From the NCBI GenBank assembly GCA_024743315.1, contig JANSWU010000001.1, forward strand, positions 248,001-312,000: a stretch of 64,000 nt of DNA, in the 5' to 3' direction. This DNA comes from Hyphomonadaceae bacterium (GTDB lineage Bacteria > Pseudomonadota > Alphaproteobacteria > Caulobacterales > Hyphomonadaceae). Made by a program: the position numbers and the translations under genes. Shown here in pieces: positions 35,093 through 43,564 of this stretch (the stretch's first letter is position 1; each line of letters starts with the position of its first letter). The notes under the pieces were generated by a model. The model did no database searches, had not been told where the DNA came from, and saw only the letters and a list, made by a program, of their open reading frames with translations.

Positions 35093-36076
35093 ATGGGCGA
35101 GACAATGTGGGCCGTTGTGGTTGAAGACGATCAGCCGCTCAAGCTGGGCGATGTGACGAGGCCAGAGTGTGGCCCAGACGATGTCCTGATCGAAGTCCAA
35201 ACCGCCGGCCTCAATCGCGCGGATCTGGTGCAAAGGCGGGGACTCTACCCGCCGCCCCCGGGCGCGTCCGAAATCATGGGACTGGAATGCGCCGGCACGA
35301 TCGTTGAAACTGGCGCAAATGTTACCGGCTGGGGTGTCGGTGACAGGGTGTGCGGCTTGATGGCAGGCGGCGGCTATGCCGAATACGCGCTGGTCGACCA
35401 AGGCTCGCTGTTTCGAATTCCAGATGGAATGAGTTTTAATGAAGCTGGCGCCTTACCCGAAGTGATGATGACTGTTTGGGCAAATATATTCGACCGTTGC
35501 CAGTTCAAACCGGGCGAGAGCGTCCTGATCCATGGCGGCACCAGCGGGATCGGCACCATGGCCATCCAAATGTTGAAAGTCGCTGGCGCCGCCAGGATTA
35601 TGATCACGGCGGGCAGCGATGAGAAATGCGCCTATGCCAAACAGCTCGGCGCCGATATCGCGATCAATTACAAGACCGCAGACTTCGAGGCGATCGTGCG
35701 CGACGAAGGCGGCGCTGATATCATCCTCGACATGGTCGGGGGTGATTATGTCCAGAAGAATATTTCGGCCGCCAAACTGGGCGGTCGGATCGTCAATATC
35801 GCTTATATGCAAGGGTCGCAGGTGCAGGTGAACCTGATGCCACTCATGCTAAAACGCCTGATCCTCACGGGAACCACGCTGCGCGCGCGCCCCAACGCGG
35901 ACAAGCAACGGATCCGCGACGCTATCCTCGCCGATTTCTGGCCGGCAGTGTTGTCCGGGGCGATCAAGCCAATCATTGATACCGTCTATCCATTCGATCA
36001 GGCAGAAGCGGCTCAGGCCCATATGGCCAAAGGCGGTCATATCGGCAAAATCCTGCTGTCGCGGCAGCAGAGTTAG
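35093..36076 (+). CDS. NAD(P)H-quinone oxidoreductase, PIG3 type
   Basis: A 327-residue medium-chain dehydrogenase/reductase without zinc ligands: GLNRADLVQRRGLYPPPPGASEIMGLECAGTIVETG, then HGGTSGIGTMAIQMLKVAGA as the NADPH-binding region, of the TIGR02824 PIG3-like quinone reductase family. It reduces quinones by NADPH. Start at 35093 with AGGAG 6 nt upstream; an alternative ATG at 35105. A longer frame upstream overlaps the divergent DUF1192 gene and is rejected. Confidence 0.9.
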   Translation: MGETMWAVVVEDDQPLKLGDVTRPECGPDDVLIEVQTAGLNRADLVQRRGLYPPPPGASEIMGLECAGTIVETGANVTGWGVGDRVCGLMAGGGYAEYALVDQGSLFRIPDGMSFNEAGALPEVMMTVWANIFDRCQFKPGESVLIHGGTSGIGTMAIQMLKVAGAARIMITAGSDEKCAYAKQLGADIAINYKTADFEAIVRDEGGADIILDMVGGDYVQKNISAAKLGGRIVNIAYMQGSQVQVNLMPLMLKRLILTGTTLRARPNADKQRIRDAILADFWPAVLSGAIKPIIDTVYPFDQAEAAQAHMAKGGHIGKILLSRQQS

Positions 36077-36141
36077 GGTTTCAAAACCGACCGTATGGCG
36101 CTATATCGCTCGTGTTAGGTATTTTGAAGCCGAGATCCTGA

Positions 36142-36167
36142 CCGCCCGAGACCGAAGTCTCGGGCGG
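36142..36167. terminator. Strong hairpin between quinone reductase and trcR
   Basis: A perfect 11-bp inverted repeat (CCGCCCGAGAC, CGAA tetraloop, complement) is followed by CTGCATTT. A tetraloop stem this stable could end the quinone reductase transcript, but the T run is short. Confidence 0.55.
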
Positions 36168-36202
36168 CTGCATTTCTGGCCCACACGTTTGAGGAGCTCC
36201 CC

Positions 36203-36880
36203 ATGGCCGATATTTTGATGCCAAAAGCCACCGCGGTCTGGTTGATCGACAATACAACGCTAACCTTTGACCAGATCGCAGACTTGTGCGGCCTGCACCA
36301 TCTCGAAGTCAAAGGCATTGCGGATGGCGATGTTGCCGAGAACATGCGAGGCGTCGACCCGATCTCTGGCGGTGAGTTGACCCGCGAGGAGATTCAGAAG
36401 GGCGAAGCCGACCCTGAGTATCGTCTCAAAACCGCCCCTTCGAAAATCGCGCACATCCCGCAGCCCAAACGCAAAGGCGCGCGCTATACGCCCGTGGCCC
36501 GGCGCGGCGACAAGCCAGACGCGATTGCCTGGTTCATCCGCAACCACCCGGAAGTCACCGATCCGCAGATTTCTAAGCTGATCGGAACCACCAAGGCGAC
36601 CATCACCAATGTGCGCGATAAGACCCATTGGAACAGCCAGAACATCAAGCCGGTCGACCCGGTGACGCTCGGCCTGTGCTCGCAAATCGAGCTTGACGAA
36701 GTGATTGCCAAAGCGTCCAGCCGTCGCAAGAAAATGGATGCCGAACGTGCCGCGCAGGAGGAAGGTCCAGGTCTGGCACCGGCAGACGAAGTCGAACAAA
36801 CGATTGATTTCTCAGACGCGCCAGCTGCACCTGAGAATGAGCCGTCAGCAGACGATGTCTTCAGCGCCTTTAAGGATTAA
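36203..36880 (+). CDS. trcR: TrcR (DUF1013), RNA polymerase-tracking cell-cycle regulator
   Basis: A 225-residue DUF1013 protein: MADILMPKATAVWLIDNTTLTFDQIADLCGLHHLEVKGIADG forms an N-terminal HTH-like part, and IAWFIRNHPEVTDPQISKLIGTTKATITNVRDKTHWNSQNIKPVDPVTLGLC is the conserved DNA-binding core. The Caulobacter homologue TrcR associates with RNA polymerase to promote CtrA/GcrA-controlled transcription. It has an acidic disordered tail (Glu/Ala-rich). RBS GAGGAG precedes the start. truB begins 17 nt after its stop. Confidence 0.93.
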   Translation: MADILMPKATAVWLIDNTTLTFDQIADLCGLHHLEVKGIADGDVAENMRGVDPISGGELTREEIQKGEADPEYRLKTAPSKIAHIPQPKRKGARYTPVARRGDKPDAIAWFIRNHPEVTDPQISKLIGTTKATITNVRDKTHWNSQNIKPVDPVTLGLCSQIELDEVIAKASSRRKKMDAERAAQEEGPGLAPADEVEQTIDFSDAPAAPENEPSADDVFSAFKD

Positions 36881-36897
36881 TCGCGCGGAGTCCTGAA

Positions 36898-37842
36898 ATG
36901 GGCCGATCCAGAAAAAGAAAAGGCGATCCGGTGCATGGCTGGATCGCGATTGACAAACCCGTTGACGTGACCTCCACGCAGGTCGTCGGCATCTTGAAGC
37001 GCGTGTTTAACGCTCAAAAAGCCGGGCATGGTGGCACGCTTGATCCGCTTGCCGACGGTATCCTGCCCATCGCCTTTGGCGAGGCGACCAAGACCGCGCA
37101 ATGGGCCATGGATTGCGATAAGGAATATGTCTTCACAATTGAGTGGGGGACGTCGACAGCGAGTCAGGACAAAGAGGGCGAAGCGATTGCCAGCTCATCG
37201 GTCCGCCCCACAAAAGCGGACATTGAAGCGGCGCTTCCAAGCTTTGTCGGAGAGATTGATCAGGTCCCGCCGAAATATTCCGCCATCAAGATCCAGGGCG
37301 AACGCGCTTATGATCTGGTTCGGGACGGCGAAGACTTCGAAATTCCGTCTCGTCAGGTGACCGTTTACGAAGCCGAGCTGGTGGATATGCCCGATGCCGA
37401 TCACGCCACCCTCAGAGTGGTGTCCGGCAAGGGTTTTTATGTCCGCGCTATGGCGCGCGATCTTGCGCACACTCTTGGCGCGGAAGGACATGTCAGTCAG
37501 TTGCGTCGGACGCGGGTCGGTCCGCTCGCAGAAAGCAGAGCGGTGCCGCTGGCCGAGATTGAGGCGCTGAAGGAAGACAAGACCGCGCTGCTTGATTTGC
37601 TGAGCCCCTTGCAAACCGTCCTGGATGATGTGCCGCAACTGCAAATCACATCGCGCGACGCCGATGCAATCAAACAAGGGCGCGACATCGTCTTGCTGCC
37701 ACATCTGGTTGAGCAATGGCGTGCGGAAATGGATCCAGACGCCGGGGATCGACTGGCCTTGACCATGGTCGACGACAAAGCAATCGCCCTCGGCGAAGTT
37801 CGTGCGGGGCGCTTTCAACCAAAAAAAGTGTTTCGATTGTAA
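36898..37842 (+). CDS. truB: tRNA pseudouridine(55) synthase TruB
   Basis: A 314-residue pseudouridine synthase: HGWIAIDKPVDVTSTQVV, catalytic Asp49 in GHGGTLDPLADGILPIAFGEATK, YVFTIEWGTSTASQD, SAIKIQGERAYDLVRDGE, and a C-terminal PUA-like tail. It isomerises U55 in the T loop of tRNAs. In many alphaproteobacteria truB is downstream of rbfA; here it follows trcR. Confidence 0.96.
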   Translation: MGRSRKRKGDPVHGWIAIDKPVDVTSTQVVGILKRVFNAQKAGHGGTLDPLADGILPIAFGEATKTAQWAMDCDKEYVFTIEWGTSTASQDKEGEAIASSSVRPTKADIEAALPSFVGEIDQVPPKYSAIKIQGERAYDLVRDGEDFEIPSRQVTVYEAELVDMPDADHATLRVVSGKGFYVRAMARDLAHTLGAEGHVSQLRRTRVGPLAESRAVPLAEIEALKEDKTALLDLLSPLQTVLDDVPQLQITSRDADAIKQGRDIVLLPHLVEQWRAEMDPDAGDRLALTMVDDKAIALGEVRAGRFQPKKVFRL

Positions 37843-37931
37843 GCCATTCTGCCCGCTGGGCTTGACCATAGCGGCCAAAAATTGCACCAGTCGCGCGTCG
37901 CTCGGGGCGCTATAGTTAAGAAGGTTTTCTC

Positions 37932-39239
37932 ATGCGAGTAGCAATGATCGGAACAGGCTATGTGGGCCTGGTAAGTGGAGCGTGTTTCGCCGATTTCGGA
38001 CATGTCGTGACCTGCGTCGACAAGGATGCCAGCAAGATTGACCGGCTGCATCAGAACATCATGCCGATCTATGAGCCAGGCCTCGACGATCTGGTTGAGA
38101 AAAACGTCAAGGAAGAGCGCCTGTTCTTCACCACCGACGCCAAGGATGCGATTGCCGATGCCGATGCGGTGTTTATCGCGGTCGGTACGCCGTCGCGGCG
38201 CGGTGATGGCCATGCGGACCTGTCTTATGTTTATGCCGCCGCTGAAGAGATCGCCGAACTGATGGATGGGTTCACGGTGGTTGTGACCAAATCCACCGTT
38301 CCAGTTGGCACCGGCGATGAGGTCGAGGAGATCATTCGCAAGAAGCGCCCGGATGCTGACTTTGCGGTCGTCTCCAACCCGGAATTCCTGCGCGAAGGCG
38401 CCGCGATCAAGGATTTCAAGATCCCAGATCGGGTCGTGGTCGGGACAGATAGCGATCGCGCCCGTGAGGTCATGGAAGAGCTCTATCGTCCGCTTTTCCT
38501 CAATCAGACACCGATCCTGTTTACCGAGCGCCGGACTTCAGAACTGATCAAGTACGCGGCCAATGCCTTCCTCGCGGTGAAGATCACCTTCATCAATGAG
38601 ATGGCGGACCTGTGTGAAGCGGTAGGTGCCAATGTCCAGGAAGTCTCGCGTGGGATCGGGCTTGATGGCCGGATCGGCAAGAAGTTCCTCAATGCAGGTC
38701 CGGGCTATGGCGGGTCCTGCTTCCCGAAAGACACCCTGGCCCTGACCAAGACGGCGAATGATCACAACTCGCCGGTGCGCATCGTCGACACTGTGGTCGA
38801 GGTCAACGCCTCGCGCAAAAAAGCCATGGCTGGCAAGATTATCAAAGCGATGGGCGGCGATGTCTCAGGCAAGACCATCGGGGTGCTTGGCCTCGCCTTC
38901 AAACAGAATACGGACGATATGCGCGATGCGCCAAGCCTCGACATTGTCCCGGCCCTGGTTGAGGCAGGCGCCAAGATCAAAGCCTATGATCCAGAAGCGA
39001 TGGAAGAGGCCAAGCACTTGCTCAATGGCATCGACTATGCCGCCAATGCTTACGCCGCCGTCGAAGGCGCGGATGCGATGGTCATCCTGACCGAATGGGA
39101 CCAATTCCGCGCGCTTGACCTTGAGCGTATCAAGGCCTCGCTCAAAGGCGATGTCGTGGTCGACTTGCGTAATATTTACACCCCGGACGATATGGCCAAA
39201 CGCGGCTTTACTTACACCTCAATCGGACGTCCGGTTTAG
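37932..39239 (+). CDS. ugd: UDP-glucose 6-dehydrogenase
   Basis: A 435-residue enzyme with an N-terminal Rossmann motif GTGYVGLVSGACFADFGH, catalytic Cys in GPGYGGSCFPKDT and the C-terminal NAD domain GVLGLAFKQNTDDMRDAPS. It oxidises UDP-glucose to UDP-glucuronate for capsule, exopolysaccharide or lipid A decoration. No polysaccharide operon is adjacent. Confidence 0.95.
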   Translation: MRVAMIGTGYVGLVSGACFADFGHVVTCVDKDASKIDRLHQNIMPIYEPGLDDLVEKNVKEERLFFTTDAKDAIADADAVFIAVGTPSRRGDGHADLSYVYAAAEEIAELMDGFTVVVTKSTVPVGTGDEVEEIIRKKRPDADFAVVSNPEFLREGAAIKDFKIPDRVVVGTDSDRAREVMEELYRPLFLNQTPILFTERRTSELIKYAANAFLAVKITFINEMADLCEAVGANVQEVSRGIGLDGRIGKKFLNAGPGYGGSCFPKDTLALTKTANDHNSPVRIVDTVVEVNASRKKAMAGKIIKAMGGDVSGKTIGVLGLAFKQNTDDMRDAPSLDIVPALVEAGAKIKAYDPEAMEEAKHLLNGIDYAANAYAAVEGADAMVILTEWDQFRALDLERIKASLKGDVVVDLRNIYTPDDMAKRGFTYTSIGRPV

Positions 39240-39265
39240 ACCGAAACAGCTTCGGAGGCTGAGCT

Positions 39266-39916
39266 ATGAAATTTTTTGTCGATACGGCCGATACGGCTGA
39301 GATCAAAGACCTGGCCGCCACCGGGCTGATTGATGGCGTAACCACGAACCCGTCCCTGATCACCAAGTCTGGCCGCGATTTCAAAGAAGTCATCGCGGAG
39401 ATTTGCGACCTCACAGACGGTCATGTCAGTGCCGAAGTGGTCGCCACCGAATGGGAAGCCATGGTTGCGGAAGGCAAGAAACTGCAAGCGATTGCATCGA
39501 ATGTTGCGGTCAAGCTGCCACTCACCATGGACGGACTGCGCGCCTGCCGCGAACTGTCTGACATGGGCACAGCGGTAAATGTCACGCTATGTTTCTCCGC
39601 CAACCAGGCCCTGCTCGCGGCGAAAGCCGGTGCCGCATACATTTCACCCTTCATCGGTCGGCTCGACGATATCAATATTGATGGCATGGAGCTGATTGAA
39701 GAGATCCGGATGATCTACGACAATTATATGTTTGAGACCGAGATTCTCGCCGCGTCGATCCGCAGCGCCAATCATGTCAAATTGTCAGCTTTGGCCGGCG
39801 CCGACGTTGCCACTGTGCCGCCAAACGTCCTGAAGGGCCTGGCCAATCACCCACTCACCGATAAGGGCCTCGCCGCCTTCCTCGCCGATGCGGCCAAAGG
39901 TGGGGTCAAAGTCTAG
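39266..39916 (+). CDS. Transaldolase / fructose-6-phosphate aldolase family
   Basis: A 216-residue class 3 (FSA/TalC-type) transaldolase: [31 protein letters not shown], then Schiff-base Lys in [10 protein letters not shown], and [11 protein letters not shown] with the substrate phosphate-binding region. The family holds true transaldolases and fructose-6-phosphate aldolases; sequence alone does not separate them. It starts 26 nt after ugd and ends before a strong bidirectional terminator. Confidence 0.92.
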   Translation: MKFFVDTADTAEIKDLAATGLIDGVTTNPSLITKSGRDFKEVIAEICDLTDGHVSAEVVATEWEAMVAEGKKLQAIASNVAVKLPLTMDGLRACRELSDMGTAVNVTLCFSANQALLAAKAGAAYISPFIGRLDDINIDGMELIEEIRMIYDNYMFETEILAASIRSANHVKLSALAGADVATVPPNVLKGLANHPLTDKGLAAFLADAAKGGVKV

Positions 39917-39941
39917 GCGGTCCGGTTTTCGACCTTGAACG

Positions 39942-39973
39942 AACCCGGCTGCGGCATTCGCAGCCGGGTTTTC
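39942..39973. terminator. Bidirectional terminator
   Basis: A perfect 12-bp stem (AACCCGGCTGCG, 5-nt loop, complement) followed by TTTTC on the + strand, between the convergent transaldolase and M17 aminopeptidase genes. Confidence 0.85.
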
Positions 39974-39978
39974 TCGGA

Positions 39979-41511
39979 CTATTCGCTTTTCTCGCGCAAC
40001 AATTGGTCCATGAACCGGACCCCCCATCCGGCATGGCCGATCGGCGCCGTTGGGGTCGGCGCATCGCGCCAGTCAACTCCAGCAATATCGAGATGCACCC
40101 ACGGCATTGCTTCATCGACAAATGTGCCCACCACTGCGGCTCCGATGCTCGCCCCGGGCTGGCCACCCGTATTCTTGATATCGGCGATCAGCGACTCGAT
40201 TTGCTCATAATGGCTCGGATGCAATGGCAATGGCCAAACATCCTCGCCAGCCGCTTTGCCAATCTCCATCATCTCAAGGCTGAGCGGCAGATCTCGCGTA
40301 ATGACGGCCGCATAATCATCGCCCATGGCGCGCGCCGCCGACCCCGTCAGTGTGGCAATGTTGAGCAGCATTTCAGGCTCAAATTCCTGCTGCGCATAAT
40401 AGACGGCATCGGCCAAAAGCAAACGCCCTTCGGCATCGGTGCTCATGATCTCAATCGTCTTACCCGACATGGTGGTCAGAACATCTCCAGGGCGGATGGC
40501 GTCTTGCGATGGCATGTTCTCAGCCAGCGGCATCAGGCCGACAACATTGATGTCTTCGCCGCGTTTCGCGGCCGCAAGAACCGTTCCCGCCACGGCGGCT
40601 GCACCGGAGAGATCGGACTTCATGTACCACATGCCATTGTTCGGCTTGATTGAGATTCCACCCGTGTCGAAGGTGATTCCTTTGCCGACCAGAGCGACCG
40701 GGGCGTCGCCACGTGTGCCGCCGCGATACTCGACGATGAGCATGCGCGGGTCGTGAATCGATCCTTGACCGACGCCCATCAGCGCGCCCATTCCCCGTTC
40801 GCGAATTTGATCGGCGTCGAGCACGGTGATCTCGACTTCATCGACGCCAGCAAAGGCTGCGCTAACATGATCCACGAATTTTTGCGGCCATAATGTATTG
40901 CCGGGTTCAGTGCCAAGATCGCGCGCCAGCGTCACCCCTTCGACCAGATGCGCGAGGTCAGACTCAAACAATGATCTCGTATCTGTGTCGGTGCCTGCAA
41001 CGGTGACGGTATAGGGTTGAGGCGCCGGGTTGTCTTCGTCGAAGCTCTTATACTTTGTGAACGTGTAAGCCCCAAGCGCAAACCCTTTGGCGAGATAGGC
41101 GCCCGCGCCTTCCACATTCGGCGCGATTGCATCCGCAACAAGTGCAATGGCATCGCCATCATTGGCGCTCGCCGCATGCCCACCGAGATCAGCCAGCAAA
41201 CGCGGCGTCAGAGGATCTTCGCCGGTTCCGAGCACCGTCACTGTGTCGAACGGGGCCATGGCGCGCAAGGCAAGGCTATTGCCGAACGCACCGTCAAAGG
41301 CCTCAGATTGCAGGGCGGCGCTCAGGCGACCATCGACGCGCGAATCGAGACGCTGCGCTTGCGGACTGAGCACCCCATCAGGTCCGACAAAGACGACGAT
41401 ATCGCCGTCCGTCGATGCATCATTGGCGGTGAATGCGAAGTCAGGCGAAGCCGATGCCATTGGAATGGCGATCCCTGCCAAGAGTGCGGCTTTGAATGTG
41501 TGCTTAAACAA
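39979..41511 (-). CDS. Exported M17 leucyl aminopeptidase
   Basis: A 510-residue M17 aminopeptidase with a signal peptide (MFKHTFKAALLAGIAIPMASA). The metal-binding motifs are VGKGITFDTGGISIKP, MKSDLSGAAA and the NTDAEGRLLLADA-type STDAEGRLLLADAVYYA. Cytosolic PepA homologues have no leader, so this is a periplasmic form. The start is set at TTG 41511 because AGGAG precedes it by 7 nt and gives an immediate signal peptide; the in-frame ATG 13 codons upstream has no SD. Confidence 0.9.
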   Translation of the reverse strand: MFKHTFKAALLAGIAIPMASASPDFAFTANDASTDGDIVVFVGPDGVLSPQAQRLDSRVDGRLSAALQSEAFDGAFGNSLALRAMAPFDTVTVLGTGEDPLTPRLLADLGGHAASANDGDAIALVADAIAPNVEGAGAYLAKGFALGAYTFTKYKSFDEDNPAPQPYTVTVAGTDTDTRSLFESDLAHLVEGVTLARDLGTEPGNTLWPQKFVDHVSAAFAGVDEVEITVLDADQIRERGMGALMGVGQGSIHDPRMLIVEYRGGTRGDAPVALVGKGITFDTGGISIKPNNGMWYMKSDLSGAAAVAGTVLAAAKRGEDINVVGLMPLAENMPSQDAIRPGDVLTTMSGKTIEIMSTDAEGRLLLADAVYYAQQEFEPEMLLNIATLTGSAARAMGDDYAAVITRDLPLSLEMMEIGKAAGEDVWPLPLHPSHYEQIESLIADIKNTGGQPGASIGAAVVGTFVDEAMPWVHLDIAGVDWRDAPTPTAPIGHAGWGVRFMDQLLREKSE

Positions 41512-41605
41512 GATGAGGCTCCTCTGCCCAGTTGAGTCTGCATAGGACATAGTGAAGAGCGGCCGCGATTCAGATAGAACCTTCCTATCGAAACAATAGA
41601 TATAG

Positions 41606-41640
41606 AAAAAGCCGCGCCCGAACGGACGCGGCTTTCATTT
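41606..41640 (-). terminator. Terminator of nrdB
   Basis: On the minus strand, AAAGCCGCG and CGCGGCTTT arms are followed by TTTTTC, 18 nt after the nrdB stop. Confidence 0.85.
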
Positions 41641-41657
41641 CAGAGCAAAGTGTCAGC

Positions 41658-42686
41658 CTACTGAGACAGCACCGTTTGTGGCTTGCGCTTGTCAAACATC
41701 GCCCAGACGCCTGAGTCACCATGCCAGTCGCCTTGTGTCGCGCCTTTGGAATATTCTGTCGCGCGGGCTTCAAAGAAGTTGGCGTGCTCGACGCCATTCA
41801 GGATCTCGGTGAGCCATGGGATTGGGTGCTTATCGACGCCAAAAATCGGGTCGAGTTTCAACTGCCCCATGCGCCAGTCCGCGATATAGCGAATGTATTG
41901 CTGAATGTCGGTCGGCGTCATGCCCTCGACCTCGCCGGCTTCAAAGGCAAGCTCGATAAACTTGTCTTCGAGCTGGACCACGGTCTCACAGGCTTCGCGG
42001 ATACGCTCTTTTACACGCGTGTTGAGCGCGCCGGTCTCGGCCGCAAAGGTGTGGAAGAGTTTCATCATGCCTTCACAATGCAGCGACTCATCGCGCACCG
42101 ACCAGGAAACGATCTGGCCCATGCCCTTCATTTTATTGAAGCGTGGGAAATTCATCAGCATGGCAAAGGAGGCGAACAGCTGCAGGCCCTCAGTGAAGCC
42201 GCCAAACACCGCCATTGAGGTCAGAATATCTTCCTCATTATCGGTGCCGAACTGGCCGAGATAGTCGTGCTTAGCCGCCATCTCCTCATATTCCATAAAG
42301 GCCGAGAATTCGGAATCCGGCATGCCGATCGTTTCGAGCAACAGCGCATAGGCGGCGATATGCACCGTCTCCATGTTTGAGAACGCCGCCAGCATCATAC
42401 GCACTTCAACCGGCTTAAACAGCGGCATATAGTGTTCCATATAATTCGCACCGACTTCGACATCCGACTGGGTAAAGAAGCGGAAGATCTGGGTCAGCAG
42501 ATTGCGCTCCTTGTCATTCAGCTTGTTGACCCAATCCTTGCAGTCTTCGCCGAGCGGCACTTCTTCCGGCAGCCAGTGTACTTGCTGCTGCAATTTCCAG
42601 AAATCATACGCCCAGGAATACCGGAACGGTTTGTAGGAATGAGACGGTGTCATCAATCCTGGAAGTTTCATCATGCCATCGGCCAT
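41658..42686 (-). CDS. nrdB: Ribonucleotide reductase class I, beta subunit NrdB
   Basis: A 342-residue di-iron/tyrosyl-radical subunit. The ligand pattern is intact: Glu, x2, His with the radical Tyr seven residues after the first Glu (ETVHIAAY), then GFTEGLQLFASFAM and RDESLHCEGM. It holds the radical that NrdA uses to reduce NDPs to dNDPs. I chose the ATG at 42686 (CAGGG 7 nt before) because family members start near MxxLxTP; an extension of 32 codons upstream is possible but would overlap the NrdR box. nrdA is 4.8 kb away on the same strand. Confidence 0.93.
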   Translation of the reverse strand: MADGMMKLPGLMTPSHSYKPFRYSWAYDFWKLQQQVHWLPEEVPLGEDCKDWVNKLNDKERNLLTQIFRFFTQSDVEVGANYMEHYMPLFKPVEVRMMLAAFSNMETVHIAAYALLLETIGMPDSEFSAFMEYEEMAAKHDYLGQFGTDNEEDILTSMAVFGGFTEGLQLFASFAMLMNFPRFNKMKGMGQIVSWSVRDESLHCEGMMKLFHTFAAETGALNTRVKERIREACETVVQLEDKFIELAFEAGEVEGMTPTDIQQYIRYIADWRMGQLKLDPIFGVDKHPIPWLTEILNGVEHANFFEARATEYSKGATQGDWHGDSGVWAMFDKRKPQTVLSQ

Positions 42687-42711
42687 ATCAAATCCCTGCC
42701 ATTGTTCATCA

Positions 42712-42727
42712 ACACCATATATAGTGT
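42712..42727 (-). promoter_or_regulatory. NrdR box upstream of nrdB
   Basis: ACACCATATATAGTGT agrees with the NrdR consensus ACACWATATATWGTGT at 15 of 16 positions. NrdR is an ATP/dATP-binding repressor of ribonucleotide reductase genes. A degenerate half-box (ACAC at 42742-42745, ATATAT at 42751-42756) sits about 30 bp further upstream, near the usual 31-bp spacing. Confidence 0.85.
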
Positions 42728-42883
42728 CTGAAGCCGTTGATACACGCAAGATATATCCTGCTTCGGTGCGGCACTTCTCCACAGGCTGCCCACAAGAAAG
42801 CGAATATTAACCCCGAATCACAAACGAAAGGGGCGCGCCTAAGGCGGAACCATAGCCCGATTCTGGTGTTTGAGCGTGGTGAG

Positions 42884-43405
42884 TCATTTCTGGTATCTTA
42901 AACCGTATCGGTCGAGCCGGCTTTCAACGCCGTTTTGACCAATGCTGATCACATATAGCCGGTCATATTCGCTTTTCTCGTCAATCTCGGTGCCTGGTTC
43001 GCCGCCGAGCGCCGCGACCAATTGCGGGGTCGTATTGGAATGGCCGACGACGAGGTGAACGCCTTTGATCGCGAGCAACTGATCCGCGAAAGCGTTCAGA
43101 TCTCTAGGATCGTAGATTTGCACCCCGAGCCCGGTTTGCTGCGCCGTGGGTGCGGCCGTTTCAAGCGTCCGCTTATAGTCTGTCGAGTGGATATGCGTGA
43201 TGCCGATGTCGGCCAGAAGCGTCGCGAGCGTATCTGCGCGGCGCGCGCCATCTGGCGTCAGCGATGGATTCTCACCGGTTTGTTTTTCTGCATGCCGAAC
43301 GAGATAAATTTCATGCGCAGAGGTCTCTGGAGACTGGGAGGGGGCGTTGCCCAGCCCGGTGCACGCACCGAGAAACAAAACCAACAGACCAGATAACAGT
43401 TTCAT
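42884..43405 (-). CDS. Histidine phosphatase (SixA-like) lipoprotein
   Basis: A 173-residue protein with lipobox FLGAC after a short leader. The phosphoglycerate-mutase-like motif LVRHAEK (catalytic His), then the second arginine in STDYKRTLETA and the VVGHSNTTPQLVAAL His, are present. A small-substrate phosphatase or SixA-like enzyme, facing the periplasm. RBS GAGGAGG lies upstream of 43405. Substrate unknown. Confidence 0.85.
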   Translation of the reverse strand: MKLLSGLLVLFLGACTGLGNAPSQSPETSAHEIYLVRHAEKQTGENPSLTPDGARRADTLATLLADIGITHIHSTDYKRTLETAAPTAQQTGLGVQIYDPRDLNAFADQLLAIKGVHLVVGHSNTTPQLVAALGGEPGTEIDEKSEYDRLYVISIGQNGVESRLDRYGLRYQK

Positions 43406-43564
43406 GGGATCGCCCTCCTCAGATTGGTCTGAATAACAGGTCTCTATTGTTTGACCAGCGCGCCAACGCGACCCTGTCCGACCTATCAAGGTCAAATTTG
43501 CATGCACGGATTAAGCTAAGACTCATCAAGATATGACACAAAATTCAACCCTAGGGAGAATTCT

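Noticed and set aside
42741-42757. Second NrdR box upstream of nrdB
   Set aside because: Only the ACAC and ATATAT parts match and not the palindrome, so it is recorded as a half-site rather than a box.
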